NCBI RefSeq assembly: GCF_910577135.1
Contig: NZ_CAJTLL010000007.1
Coordinates: forward strand, 1 to 64,000
Reading direction: 5' to 3'
Origin: an uncultured Helicobacter sp.
GTDB taxonomy: Bacteria > Campylobacterota > Campylobacteria > Campylobacterales > Helicobacteraceae
Length of the DNA stretch: 64,000 bases
In this document: in pieces, positions 7,617 through 15,868 of the stretch
Layout: the number at the start of each line of letters is the position of its first letter
Numbering within the stretch: position 1 is the first letter of the stretch
Notes under the pieces: model-generated
The model's input: only the letters and a program-made list of their open reading frames with translations
What the model was told of the DNA's origin: nothing
Database searches by the model: none
Position numbers and translations under genes: made by a program

Positions 7617-8708
7617 ATGCCACAAAAGTTACAATATACCATTTTAGTTATGCTGCTATGTATAGGGAGTGTTTTTGCAGATACAAAGCCAAAGATTGCC
7701 TACCTTAATGTGCAGTTTCCTAATGCAGATACAAGCCTATATGTAGGACAACATATTGAGGTGAAATATACTCTTACCTTGCTTTCAGGGGCAAAGCTTG
7801 TAAGCACAGACTTGGTGGATTTCACCTCTAAGAACAATATAGTATTAAAAAATAAAAACCCAGATTGGAGAACAGGCGATAATGGGACATTAGTAAATAT
7901 CTATACATATAATATTACAGGTAAAAATGTAATAATCCCTCCTTTGCGCATAAAGGCTATATCAGGTGATGGAAGCTATGAGGAAGAGGTTGTATCTCAG
8001 GGTGCCACTTTTCAAGCCATTGAACTCTCAAACAATCCCAATTATAATCACGTTATCGCTGATATGATGGAAGTAGTGGACTATCGTGTGAAAGAGTATG
8101 ACGAGGCAAATAATATTATTATCTTTCAATTTGAGAGCAAAAATGCCAACCTTAGCCATATGAAAATTGCGCAGTATCCTAAACAGGGCTTAGAAAATAG
8201 CAAGGTGGTTGATGGCATCACTTATGGTATTTATTATGTAGTACTTGATAAGTCTATTCGCTCTCTCTCTTTTGAGTATTTTAATTTAGCACAACGGCAG
8301 TTTATCAATATAACATTGCCCATTCAGCTCGTGCGAAATACAATCGATGAGGGTGGGGACATTAAACCACGTAATACGTTTTTAATATTTAAAAATCTAT
8401 TTATAGGTGCGGCAATTTTATTTGTTGGGCTTATTTGCATAGTGTTTAAAAAAATCCGCAAAATAAGTTTAACTATACTTATTCTACTTATACTTATTCT
8501 AGCTTATAATATATTTTTTAGTGCTACTTCAGGTATAGCACGAGTGGGAGCAAATATAAGCATTATCCCCACACATAATTCTACTATTATGGAAGTGGTA
8601 AAAGTCCCTACACAAGTAAGTATTATCGGGGAGTATGAGGATTACTACAAAGTCGTTATAGAATCTAAAGTTGGTTGGATAAGGAAAGAATATGTTAGCA
8701 AAAATTAA
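7617..8708 (+). CDS. Exported BatD-like protein with SH3-type C-terminal domain
   Basis: This 363-residue protein has a signal peptide (residues 1-21, ending FAD), a large beta-rich periplasmic region (about 25-245), two hydrophobic helices at about 254-277 and 283-301, and a C-terminal bacterial-SH3-like segment (about 308-361, with Y-KV-I and VGWIRKEYV). The order signal peptide, Ig-like region, helix near the end resembles BatD-type proteins; this is inference. In H. pylori a hypothetical gene (HP1349, from memory) lies between plsC and ctpA, and this is its likely counterpart, here separated from ctpA by purCSQ. SH3b domains often bind peptidoglycan. The molecular function is unknown. Confidence 0.75.
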   Translation: MPQKLQYTILVMLLCIGSVFADTKPKIAYLNVQFPNADTSLYVGQHIEVKYTLTLLSGAKLVSTDLVDFTSKNNIVLKNKNPDWRTGDNGTLVNIYTYNITGKNVIIPPLRIKAISGDGSYEEEVVSQGATFQAIELSNNPNYNHVIADMMEVVDYRVKEYDEANNIIIFQFESKNANLSHMKIAQYPKQGLENSKVVDGITYGIYYVVLDKSIRSLSFEYFNLAQRQFINITLPIQLVRNTIDEGGDIKPRNTFLIFKNLFIGAAILFVGLICIVFKKIRKISLTILILLILILAYNIFFSATSGIARVGANISIIPTHNSTIMEVVKVPTQVSIIGEYEDYYKVVIESKVGWIRKEYVSKN

Positions 8709-9408
8709 GGCACTCTTTGCCACTCTCTCAATCGCGATTTATTTACCCATCATGATTGTCCAGATTTACATTACGCGCAATAGGGCAAATGGTAGATGGG
8801 CGAGGCAGCAATGTCGCTGGTTTTTTAGTCTTAATGGTTTAAATGTAGAGCGCATAGGAGAATATGACAAAGACGCGCAACTTTTGGTAGTCAATCATCA
8901 AAGCGTAACAGATATTATCTATTTTGAGGCATTTCACCCAGCCAATCTATGCTGGGTAGCCAAGAAACAGCTAGGTGAGATACCAATTTATGGACACGCT
9001 CTTAAAGCCCCTGATATGATACTTATTGACAGAGAGGATAAAAATGGCATTGTCTTTTTGCTTAAAGAAGCAAAAAGGCATCTTAGCAATCATCGCACAA
9101 TAGCCATTTTTCCTGAAGGGACAAGAAGTAAGGGTGAGGAAGAGTTTTTACCCTTTAAGCCTGGGGCGAAGATTCTCGCTTCAAAGCTCAAGCTTAGAAT
9201 CCAACCAGCCGTGCTTATTAATACCCGCAAGCTCTACAATAGCTCTCCTATGGAAACACAAACCAATAAGGCAAGAGTAGTGCTTATGGACGCCTTTATG
9301 CCAAACTTTGAAGATGAGCAATGGTATGAAAAATTACGAGATTCAATGCATGAGGTATATATCAAGCATTATAATGAGTTAAATAAGGAGGCTTTAAGAG
9401 AGAAATAG
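8692..9408 (+). CDS. plsC: 1-acyl-sn-glycerol-3-phosphate acyltransferase PlsC
   Basis: This 238-residue membrane-associated enzyme makes phosphatidic acid from lysophosphatidic acid. The catalytic HX4D motif NHQSVTD is at about residues 67-73 and the glycerol-phosphate binding motif FPEGTRSKG at about 140-148. A hydrophobic anchor occupies residues 8-26. The start overlaps the preceding gene by 17 bases, which suggests coupling. tRNA-Ala follows 23 bases after the stop without a visible terminator, so it may be on the same transcript. Confidence 0.94.
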   Translation: MLAKIKALFATLSIAIYLPIMIVQIYITRNRANGRWARQQCRWFFSLNGLNVERIGEYDKDAQLLVVNHQSVTDIIYFEAFHPANLCWVAKKQLGEIPIYGHALKAPDMILIDREDKNGIVFLLKEAKRHLSNHRTIAIFPEGTRSKGEEEFLPFKPGAKILASKLKLRIQPAVLINTRKLYNSSPMETQTNKARVVLMDAFMPNFEDEQWYEKLRDSMHEVYIKHYNELNKEALREK

Positions 9409-9431
9409 GCACAATCAAGGCTTTTAAACAC

Positions 9432-9507
9432 GGGGTGTTAGCTCAGTTGGGAGAGCGCAACGCTGGCAGCGTTGAGGTCAGGGGTTCGACCCCCCTACAC
9501 TCCACCA
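9432..9507 (+). tRNA. tRNA-Ala(GGC)
   Basis: A complete 76-nt cloverleaf including encoded CCA. The acceptor stem GGGGTGT/ACACTCC has the G3:U70 pair that identifies alanine tRNAs. The anticodon loop CTGGCAG gives anticodon GGC. The T-arm AGGGG-TTCGACC-CCCCT is standard. Confidence 0.97.
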
Positions 9508-9847
9508 TTTTCATCTGCTTTTCGCATAGTGCTAAAAATAAATCTAATTCGTTGGAAATACAAAAACCAACCCTATCAATATATTTATCTCTCACATTTT
9601 GGATAGCTTCAGCTATATCCTATAACATCATATTATTTTTCAAGATTTGCTTGATGGATAAAGTAATATTTACCACTAAGTTAATCACTCGCTGTCCTTA
9701 TTCTCTCTCTGCTAATTGAACCTACAAGCATAAATAAAGATTTCATATCTCCCACCCAAATTTTTTCTCGAAAAGGCTAAGCGAGAGCGTTATGGATAAT
9801 CAAAATAGAATACAGCTCTTTTAAAGTCTTTGCAAATAAAAACATTA
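9508..9847 (-). other. Gene-free stretch with a possible decayed coding remnant
   Basis: No intact gene is seen. On the minus strand from about 9680 to 9508 one frame reads like protein but has an in-frame TAG at 9620-9622. Pieces are RVINLVVNITLSIKQILK and then DIAEAIQNVRDKYIDRVGF, running up to the tRNA-Ala 3' end. No family is recognised. Being flush with the tRNA 3' end it could be the scar of an integrated element, but no attachment repeat was found. Confidence 0.25.
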
Positions 9848-9853
9848 TATAAT
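9848..9853 (+). promoter_or_regulatory. Candidate -10 box (TATAAT)
   Basis: A perfect TATAAT 28 nt before the ATG of the 88-codon gene, with AAAGGA as ribosome-binding site between them. Confidence 0.55.
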
Positions 9854-9881
9854 ACTTTTTGCAATCCATCAAAGGACATAT

Positions 9882-10148
9882 ATGGCAAATAGTATCAAAA
9901 CACTTTCTCTTGCACGAATTTATGAAATGATGGGACTCAAAGAAGATGCGCTTAAGATATATCGGGAGATTCTCTTAGAACGCCCAGAAAACAAAGAAGC
10001 CCAAATAGCAATTAAACGTCTTATGCTTGTACAAAAGCATTTCCCTCCTGTCAATGAAGAACAAAAACATATATTTATGGAGCTGTCTACACAAGAGGAT
10101 ATACTTCAATTTCAAAGGTGGCTACTGCAATGGAACTCAAAGATTTAA
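9882..10148 (+). CDS. Small conserved hypothetical protein (TPR-like)
   Basis: An 88-residue cytoplasmic protein. Residues 5-50 look like one TPR hairpin plus the start of another (SLARIYEMMGLKEDALKIYR, then PENKEAQIAIKRL). It has no signal peptide. It overlaps the next ORF, whose first ATG lies inside its last codons. In H. pylori two small hypothetical genes also lie next to arsR (HP0168/HP0167, from memory), and this pair seems equivalent. TPR units usually mediate protein contacts; the partner is unknown. Confidence 0.75.
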   Translation: MANSIKTLSLARIYEMMGLKEDALKIYREILLERPENKEAQIAIKRLMLVQKHFPPVNEEQKHIFMELSTQEDILQFQRWLLQWNSKI

Positions 10149-10462
10149 TACTTGAAACACTTAATGAACTCTCCCAACCCAATGAAAATTCTATGGATTT
10201 ACAAAAAAATATCTCCATACATACTACACCTATCTCTACTCCAGCATATCCTCAAAATATTCCAAATATTCCAAAAACAAATGAATCTTTACGTGAGGAA
10301 TATGAATTTTTAGAAATGCTCCAAGAGCGTTTATTGGTGCTTTTTGAAGGTTTAAATGCTCCACAGAATCATAATTTACAAACAAAGCTTAGCCTTACTA
10401 TTAACTTCCTTGAATACCAACTTAGCATTATTGCTGAACGATTAAATGATTTAAGAAAATAA
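10130..10462 (+). CDS. Small conserved hypothetical protein, helical
   Basis: A 110-residue protein: a helical N-terminus (MELKDLILETLNEL), a Pro/Thr-rich linker at about 25-55, and a helical C-terminal half (LREEYEFLEMLQERLLVLFEGL and SLTINFLEYQLSIIAERLNDL) with coiled-coil character. An in-frame GTG at 10118 would add four residues, but the ATG at 10130 has an AAAGG/GGTGG stretch at suitable distance. It overlaps the previous gene by 19 bases, pointing to coupled expression. No function is recognised. Confidence 0.7.
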   Translation: MELKDLILETLNELSQPNENSMDLQKNISIHTTPISTPAYPQNIPNIPKTNESLREEYEFLEMLQERLLVLFEGLNAPQNHNLQTKLSLTINFLEYQLSIIAERLNDLRK

Positions 10463-10567
10463 TCTTGTTAAATTTACATTTGCCAATATCACTTACAATC
10501 CTTCTTATCCTTTGACCCGAATGAGATAGGGCAAGGTGATGGATTAACCCATTGTGGGTGTCATCTC

Positions 10568-10610
10568 AAAAACAAGGAGGTTATCCCCCTCCAGCTTCCT
10601 CCTTGTTTTT
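10568..10610 (+). terminator. Hairpin 1, 13-bp stem, terminator-like
   Basis: The perfect stem AAAAACAAGGAGG/CCTCCTTGTTTTT with a 17-nt C-rich loop. The 3' arm provides the T-run. The GGAGG could alternatively pair with CCTCC inside the loop (10588-10592), giving two mutually exclusive folds. Confidence 0.6.
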
Positions 10611-10641
10611 AGATACTCACATTAAACAACCAAACCTTTAT

Positions 10642-10681
10642 GGAGCTGCTCAAGACCCCCACTTGAGCAGCTTCCTTTTTT
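10642..10681 (+). terminator. Hairpin 2, 11-bp stem, intrinsic terminator
   Basis: AGCTGCTCAAG pairs perfectly with CTTGAGCAGCT around the loop ACCCCCA. A G-T and a G-C pair extend the base, and CTTTTTT follows. Confidence 0.75.
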
Positions 10682-10805
10682 CAATCTCCTATAATTCCTT
10701 TCTGTCTTGCTTTATATGAGGCGTATTTCCCTTAAGCTATCTAAAAAGTGTTTTGTTATACAATTTCCGCTTACTTTATACTTACTCAATTAAAGGTTTT
10801 GGATT

Positions 10806-11486
10806 ATGCTAGAAGTTTTAATGATTGAAGATGATGTAGAATTAGCAGAAATTATCACAGGTTATCTTAAGCAATATGATATGAATGTTACTAATTATGA
10901 TGAACCCTACACAGGTATGAGCGCAGTAAATGCCAAACACTTTGACATTTTACTCCTCGATTTGACATTACCTAATCTTGATGGGCTTGAAGTGTGTAAA
11001 AGAATAGCAAAGCAAAATAGTATCCCTATTATTGTCTCTTCTGCAAGAAGTGATGTAGATGATAAGGTCGAGGCACTTAAATCCGGAGCCGATGATTATA
11101 TCTCAAAGCCCTATGACCCAAAGGAGCTTGTAGCGAGAATCCAATCTCTCCTTAGACGCTACAATAAGAAAAATGTCAAAGAACAAGACAAAGAAAAAGA
11201 TAGTGTGTTTAAAATCGATAAGTATAGTCGTCAAGTTTTCTTTAAAGACAAAAAACTTGAATTAACTCGCGCAGAATATGAGATTCTCACATTGCTTATT
11301 AGTAAAAAGGGACACGTATTCTCACGTGAAGCAATCGCCATAGAATCTGAATCAATCAATCCAGAAAGCTCCAATAAGAGCATTGATGTTATCATTGGGC
11401 GTTTGCGCTCTAAGATAGAGGAAAACCCCAAGCAACCACAATACATTATCTCTGTGCGTGGTGTAGGCTACAAACTTGAAGCATAA
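10806..11486 (+). CDS. arsR: OmpR-family response regulator, ArsR orthologue
   Basis: This is a 226-residue two-domain regulator. The receiver domain (1-120) has acidic residues E8/D9/D10, phospho-acceptor Asp52 in LLLLDLTLP, the SSARSD switch segment and Lys in ISKPYDP. The winged-helix DNA-binding domain (about 130-225) has [20 protein letters not shown] and [12 protein letters not shown]. Sequence and neighbours (histidine kinase, then hemB) match H. pylori ArsR, the acid-responsive regulator (not related to arsenic). A candidate -10 (TACAAT, 10759-10764) lies upstream, after the strong terminator. In H. pylori the unphosphorylated protein is also essential; whether this holds here is unknown. 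Confidence 0.92.
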   Translation: MLEVLMIEDDVELAEIITGYLKQYDMNVTNYDEPYTGMSAVNAKHFDILLLDLTLPNLDGLEVCKRIAKQNSIPIIVSSARSDVDDKVEALKSGADDYISKPYDPKELVARIQSLLRRYNKKNVKEQDKEKDSVFKIDKYSRQVFFKDKKLELTRAEYEILTLLISKKGHVFSREAIAIESESINPESSNKSIDVIIGRLRSKIEENPKQPQYIISVRGVGYKLEA

Positions 11487-11494
11487 GGCATCTT

Positions 11495-12781
11495 ATGCTG
11501 AAAATTCGACATTCTATTTTTTTTAAAATTATTGTTTTATTTTTATGTGCTTTACTTAGCTTTTTTGCTATCTCATATTATTTTATTGAAGATCATATTG
11601 AGAATGAAAATCTCCGTTCTGAGCTCCGCTATAAACAATTTACAGCCACCATTAACGAAATCATGCAATATGGGGGCAATCTCAACACGATTAAACAATA
11701 TTTAGAAAATATACAATTTATCCCCGTAGAAGAAGAGGAGATTAAGAAGGTTTTACAAGAAATCAATAAGATTCCTTACGGCTTTGATGGTATTTTTGCT
11801 AAAGCTATCAATACTCGAGATGGTATCTATATCCTCCTAGAAACCAATGATGAAACAACACTCTATAAAGACAATTCACGTAAAACTTATGAAGATTTTT
11901 ATATAATCACACTTATTGGCATTATGCTGCTGACTTTTGTATTTTTTATTGTGCTTAAAAGTCTTATGCCTCTTAAGATTCTCAAAGGACAAATAGAGCA
12001 ATTTGCAGAAGGTAACTTTGGCACACAAGATGAAGAAAATACTTCTAAAGATGAGATTGGTGAGCTCTATCGCGAGTTTTACAAAGCCTCAAATAAAATT
12101 AAATCTCTCAATGAATCTCGCAGTCTCCTTTTGCGCTCCATTATGCACGAGCTTAAAACCCCCATTACAAAAGGACGCATTGTCGCTGAAATGGTAGAAA
12201 ACCCTACACAAAGGGAGCAGCTTTCCTCCAGCTTCACACGTCTTAATGAGTTGATTAATGAATTTGCAAAGCTTGAGCAAATCAATTCCCAAAACTACCA
12301 TATCAACAAGCAAGAATTTCTCCTTGCTGATTTAATTGTCCATGCTGAAGATATGCTACTTATTGACGCCAATAGCCCTATTGCAGTTGATTCGCCCGAT
12401 TCACTTATTAAGGCTGATTTTGATTTGTTTGCGATTGCACTTAAAAATCTTCTTGACAATGCTATCAAATACAGCAAAGATGGCAAAGTAAGAGTATATA
12501 CAAAAAATGACCGCCTTTACACAAGTTCAAAAGGGGACCCGCTCACCCACCCACTAGAAGCTTATTTCAAGCCCTATTTCAAAGACGCTAAAAAAGCGTC
12601 ATCACAAGGATTTGGATTGGGTATGTATATTATTAAAAACACCCTTGATAATCAGGATTTTAACCTCAGCTATAAGCACGAAAATGGCTATAATATATTT
12701 ATTATTCATCATTGTGTGGTAGAAAACTATTGTCTTATTGACAAGAAGCCAAGCCCCTTAAAAAGGAAGAATAATGTTTAG
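11495..12781 (+). CDS. arsS: Sensor histidine kinase, ArsS orthologue
   Basis: A 428-residue membrane kinase paired with ArsR. It has a transmembrane helix at 9-30, a periplasmic sensor region of about 105 residues, a second helix at 134-155, and a HAMP-like linker. The phospho-acceptor His218 is in [12 protein letters not shown], the N box at 316-327 ([11 protein letters not shown]) and the G2 box [11 protein letters not shown] near 372. The usual DxGxG box is not evident; the segment after the N box reads [12 protein letters not shown], so the ATP lid is divergent. In H. pylori the periplasmic domain senses low pH through His residues; this one has only a few His. It overlaps hemB by eight bases. 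Confidence 0.9.
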   Translation: MLKIRHSIFFKIIVLFLCALLSFFAISYYFIEDHIENENLRSELRYKQFTATINEIMQYGGNLNTIKQYLENIQFIPVEEEEIKKVLQEINKIPYGFDGIFAKAINTRDGIYILLETNDETTLYKDNSRKTYEDFYIITLIGIMLLTFVFFIVLKSLMPLKILKGQIEQFAEGNFGTQDEENTSKDEIGELYREFYKASNKIKSLNESRSLLLRSIMHELKTPITKGRIVAEMVENPTQREQLSSSFTRLNELINEFAKLEQINSQNYHINKQEFLLADLIVHAEDMLLIDANSPIAVDSPDSLIKADFDLFAIALKNLLDNAIKYSKDGKVRVYTKNDRLYTSSKGDPLTHPLEAYFKPYFKDAKKASSQGFGLGMYIIKNTLDNQDFNLSYKHENGYNIFIIHHCVVENYCLIDKKPSPLKRKNNV

Positions 12782-13742
12782 AAGATTCAAACGCACTCGT
12801 CTCAAAGCCCCGATGAGAGCTTTAGTGCGAGAGACGTATTTGCGCAAGGATGATTTTATCTATCCGCTATTTGTCATAGAGGGTGAGCATATCAAAAATG
12901 CCATTCCCTCTATGCCTGATGTATATCAAATGAGTGTTGATAATATTCTTAAAGAATGTGAAGAGCTTTTGAAGCTTGGCATATATCATATAATCCTTTT
13001 TGGTTTGCCAAGTCATAAAGATTCCTGCGGGAGCGAGGCTCTAAGCGATAAAGGTATTATTGCTAAAGCTATTAAGGCTATTAAAAAGCATTTTCCTCAA
13101 ATGATTGTTGCGCTTGATTTATGCTTTTGCGAATATACGGACCACGGGCATTGTGGCATAATTGATAAGAATCTTAATAGTGTTGATAATGACGCTACCT
13201 TAGAGATTCTAGGGCAGCAAGCCCTTGTACTTGCAAGCTGCGGGGGCGATATGATAGCCCCTAGTGCGATGATGGATGGTATGGTGGCTACTATCCGCGC
13301 TTATTTAGACAAAGGCGGATTCACACATATCCCCATTATGAGCTATTCTACAAAATTTGCAAGTGGCTATTATGGACCATTTCGCGATGTGGCTAATTCT
13401 GCACCGAGCTTTGGCGATAGACATTCTTATCAGCAAGATGGCGCTAATCGTAGAGAGGCAATTTTAGAAAGCCTTACTGATGAAGCGGAGGGAGCGGATA
13501 TTTTAATGGTGAAACCCGCCCTTGCATATTTAGATATTGTCCGCGATATACGCGAGCATACCTTGCTTCCCTTAGCTGTGTATAATGTGAGTGGCGAGTA
13601 TGCTATGCTAAAATGTGCGCAAAAAGCAGGGCTTATTGATTATGAACGAGTGCTACTTGAGACGCTTACAGGCTTTAAACGAGCCGGAGCGGACATTATT
13701 ATTAGCTATCACTCTAAAGAGATTGCCCAAATTCTATCCTAA
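12774..13742 (+). CDS. hemB: Delta-aminolevulinic acid dehydratase (porphobilinogen synthase)
   Basis: This 322-residue enzyme condenses two 5-aminolevulinate molecules to porphobilinogen in haem synthesis. The zinc-binding cysteines are in [15 protein letters not shown]. The two active-site lysines are in [15 protein letters not shown] and in [13 protein letters not shown]. Length and order of motifs are normal. The ATG lies inside the last codons of arsS, so expression is coupled to the acid-response system, as in H. pylori. Confidence 0.96.
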   Translation: MFRRFKRTRLKAPMRALVRETYLRKDDFIYPLFVIEGEHIKNAIPSMPDVYQMSVDNILKECEELLKLGIYHIILFGLPSHKDSCGSEALSDKGIIAKAIKAIKKHFPQMIVALDLCFCEYTDHGHCGIIDKNLNSVDNDATLEILGQQALVLASCGGDMIAPSAMMDGMVATIRAYLDKGGFTHIPIMSYSTKFASGYYGPFRDVANSAPSFGDRHSYQQDGANRREAILESLTDEAEGADILMVKPALAYLDIVRDIREHTLLPLAVYNVSGEYAMLKCAQKAGLIDYERVLLETLTGFKRAGADIIISYHSKEIAQILS

Positions 13743-13804
13743 AGACTTAATGAATATTTTTATATGCTATTTGATATATTTTGCTTTGTTTGTAGGATAT
13801 AGCC

Positions 13805-14575
13805 CTATCGAAATCCCCATTCTTTTTGTATAGTCTCAATATATAATTTTTCTAGCTCTACGAGCATTACACCTTCTCGATTATCAAGACTATCCTTAAT
13901 ACGTCCATCTGCATTGACAAACATACTATCGCCATAAAATTGCCAAATTACTCCATCATAAGAGAGGCTATTAATAGCATTAAGACGTAAAATTACCATA
14001 CTGCTGTTAAAAGCACGTGCTTGACATAAAATACGCCAACGTTCTTTAGAATCAAATGTATTGCTACAAGGCATTATTACCACATCAACTTTTGCAGATT
14101 TTAGTTTAAGCCATATTTCATCAAAATGTATTTCAAATCCTGCAATAATGCCTATTTTTATACCCTCTTTTTCAAATACAAGGGGTGTTTTAGGCGAATT
14201 TGGTAAGACATTATCAAAAAATGCCCTTTCATTCCAATGCGAATAGCCTATGAGCCTTTGCTGATGATAAAATTGCACCCTCTCACCCTGTATAAGCGCA
14301 ATACTTTTATATACTTTACCTTTTTCACAAAGCAATATAGGTGCGACTATATCAAGATGATAGCTTACAGAGAGTTTATGCAAATGTGAGAGGAGTTTTG
14401 CACAAGATTTTGCAAAATCTTTAGAATCTTTAGTAATTTCTTTATAAAAAGGCTGAAATATATATTCGCTAAATGCCGCAATCTGCACTTTTTGTTTTTT
14501 GCAACTTTGGAGATATTTTTTTAATCGCCCATTATTGGGCTCAAGTGGTAAAAGCTGCAAAAGAGCAATATTCAT
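13805..14575 (-). CDS. Carbon-nitrogen hydrolase-fold protein lacking catalytic Cys and Lys
   Basis: This 256-residue protein has the nitrilase-superfamily layout. Glu37 is in AAFSEYIF, the expected catalytic Glu. The region that normally holds the catalytic Lys reads FYHQQRLIGYSHWNE (residues 102-116), with Gln/Arg instead of Lys. The nucleophile strand reads GIIAGFEIHF (142-151), where active enzymes have I-C-Y-D; Gly146 stands at the Cys position. The later IMPCSN Cys is in a different, non-catalytic strand. If this alignment is right, it is not a standard amidase and may bind a ligand or partner. It is convergent to hemB and begins just downstream of the YwqK gene. Confidence 0.8.
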   Translation of the reverse strand: MNIALLQLLPLEPNNGRLKKYLQSCKKQKVQIAAFSEYIFQPFYKEITKDSKDFAKSCAKLLSHLHKLSVSYHLDIVAPILLCEKGKVYKSIALIQGERVQFYHQQRLIGYSHWNERAFFDNVLPNSPKTPLVFEKEGIKIGIIAGFEIHFDEIWLKLKSAKVDVVIMPCSNTFDSKERWRILCQARAFNSSMVILRLNAINSLSYDGVIWQFYGDSMFVNADGRIKDSLDNREGVMLVELEKLYIETIQKEWGFR

Positions 14576-14623
14576 ATCATATCCTTAGGTGGTAAAGATG
14601 TCTAAAATTGTAGCATATATGGT

Positions 14624-15535
14624 TTATTCTGCAAAACCACTATGTGTGCTTATTTCGCCCAAACCAGCGAGGCAATTTTCTGCCTTGCAATCAAGCTTAG
14701 CATTCACCTCCCCTTGTTCGTTATAGGCTTTCTGCCACAATGCTTGATTGTCCTCATAGAGCATTTGCATTTTAAGTTTCCCATTAGGATAAAACCAGCT
14801 AACTTTTACTTCTTTAGGTATTCCTGTGTTATATACTCGCTCTGTGATCAGTGCGCCATTTTTATCGTAACTTCGCTCGGCTCCTATCTTGTCTCCATTG
14901 GCAAAGTGAGATTCTAAGCGCACAATACCACTTTCATCATATTGCTTGTTCTCACCATTTTGCACACCATTTGTATATGTGCTCATTTGTGCAATTTTGC
15001 CATTAGGGAAGTAGGCTTTTACTACACCTTCTATCTTACCATTTCTGTAATTATATTGCCGTGAAACTTTGCCATTTGTATGATACTCTATGAGTTTTCC
15101 CTCTAATATATCATCATTATAGTTTGCCTCTTTAGCAAGTGCGCCATTCTCGTGATACCACCTTGCCTTACCAATGATTTTGCCCTCATCATAATAAATT
15201 TCACTTTTAAGAATATTATTAGGGTAATAGGCTAGGGCGATACCCTGAAGTTTATTGTTTTTGTAGTTTGCATCATAAATCACTTCGCCCTCGTGCGAAT
15301 ATTTTAGTTCTCGCCCTTCTTTGCGCCCATTGATAAAGTGCATTTGTTCTATTAAATGCCCATCTTTATCGTACCACGCCTCGCGCCCGTGCTTAATTTC
15401 CGTGCCTTTGATATAGCTTATTTTGCCCTGCAGTATCTCACCAGCCGTATTTTTAGTGATTGTCCGTATTTCTAGGTCAATCCCTACGCACACGCTAGCC
15501 AAGCCTAAACACATTATTATATATCGTAACATCAT
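14624..15535 (-). CDS. Exported YwqK/MORN-like repeat protein
   Basis: A 303-residue protein with an N-terminal signal segment (MMLRYIIMCLGLASVCVG) and about ten copies of a 21-24-residue unit of the form G-x-x-x-YYxNGKL-x-x-x-YxxGKxxG (for example YHTNGKVSRQYNYRNGKIEG, YFPNGKIAQM). These are MORN-variant repeats as in the YwqK family. The 'antitoxin' label attached to that family is not supported by anything seen here. It probably sits in the periplasm or is surface-exposed. The function is unknown; such repeats form elongated beta-hairpin sheets. Confidence 0.8.
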   Translation of the reverse strand: MMLRYIIMCLGLASVCVGIDLEIRTITKNTAGEILQGKISYIKGTEIKHGREAWYDKDGHLIEQMHFINGRKEGRELKYSHEGEVIYDANYKNNKLQGIALAYYPNNILKSEIYYDEGKIIGKARWYHENGALAKEANYNDDILEGKLIEYHTNGKVSRQYNYRNGKIEGVVKAYFPNGKIAQMSTYTNGVQNGENKQYDESGIVRLESHFANGDKIGAERSYDKNGALITERVYNTGIPKEVKVSWFYPNGKLKMQMLYEDNQALWQKAYNEQGEVNAKLDCKAENCLAGLGEISTHSGFAE

Positions 15536-15595
15536 TTTCTCCTTATGGCTACGTGCTACATCGGCATTTATTTATCTTTCTCAATACCTTTATGT

Positions 15596-15781
15596 CTAAG
15601 CCCTCATATACTGCCTAGGTAAATGCAAGACCTGCTTACAAAGTAGTACTTTGGTATGTGCATAAGTCCACTCTTGTAGGACTGCTTCCCCTTGAAGCCT
15701 TTTTATAAGCTTTGTATACCGTTTCGCTCCCATCTTGTGGCCTATCTTTATAAGCTCTAATTGTTTAAGCTCATTTTGCAA
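15596..15781 (-). CDS. Doubtful small basic ORF next to purB
   Basis: This 61-codon frame starts with TTG at 15781, without a good ribosome-binding site. The open frame extends upstream to a TAA near 15826 without any ATG. The product is basic, Lys/Arg-rich and helical (ELKQLELIKIGHKMGAKRYT, KLIKRLQGEAVL). Its composition looks protein-like rather than random, but the missing start suggests a remnant, or a protein using TTG or an internal ATG (15730). It fills most of the gap between the YwqK gene and purB. No family is recognised. Confidence 0.3.
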   Translation of the reverse strand: MQNELKQLELIKIGHKMGAKRYTKLIKRLQGEAVLQEWTYAHTKVLLCKQVLHLPRQYMRA

Positions 15782-15868
15782 TTTTTTACGCTTAGTTCGA
15801 AATAAAGATGTGAAAAATATATTCCATTATTTTAGCCTTTTGTCCCGTTTTAGAAGTTTAGAAATGCG

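Larger units (their letters stand above)
10494..10681 (+). ncRNA. Candidate structured small RNA with two C-loop hairpins
   Basis: A TACAAT box (10494-10499) precedes a gene-free segment with regular secondary structure. A stem TGAGAT/ATCTCA (10522-10527 and 10563-10568) encloses the small hairpin ACCCA-TTG-TGGGT (10547-10559). Then comes a 13-bp perfect hairpin (10568-10580 with 10598-10610) whose 3' arm ends in five T. A second hairpin (10644-10654 with 10662-10672, 11 bp) has loop ACCCCCA and is followed by six T (10676-10681). Both hairpins have C-rich loops. The first contains GGAGG paired with CCTCC, and the C-rich part could pair with Shine-Dalgarno sequences. The H. pylori RNA RepG acts through a C/U-rich terminator loop; this is an analogy only. 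The segment could simply be the terminators of the upstream gene. Confidence 0.45.

Noticed and set aside
9435..9719. Plus-strand 94-codon ORF starting inside tRNA-Ala
   Set aside because: Its first 24 codons are the tRNA itself; the rest shows no protein-like pattern.
10578..10620. Small ORF using the AAGGAGG at 10574-10580 as ribosome-binding site
   Set aside because: No ATG, GTG or TTG at suitable distance opens a frame of useful length; the site is buried in a perfect hairpin.
14624..15535. Toxin-antitoxin system because of YwqK family naming
   Set aside because: The protein is exported and repeat-rich, and no toxin gene is adjacent; the family label alone does not support it.
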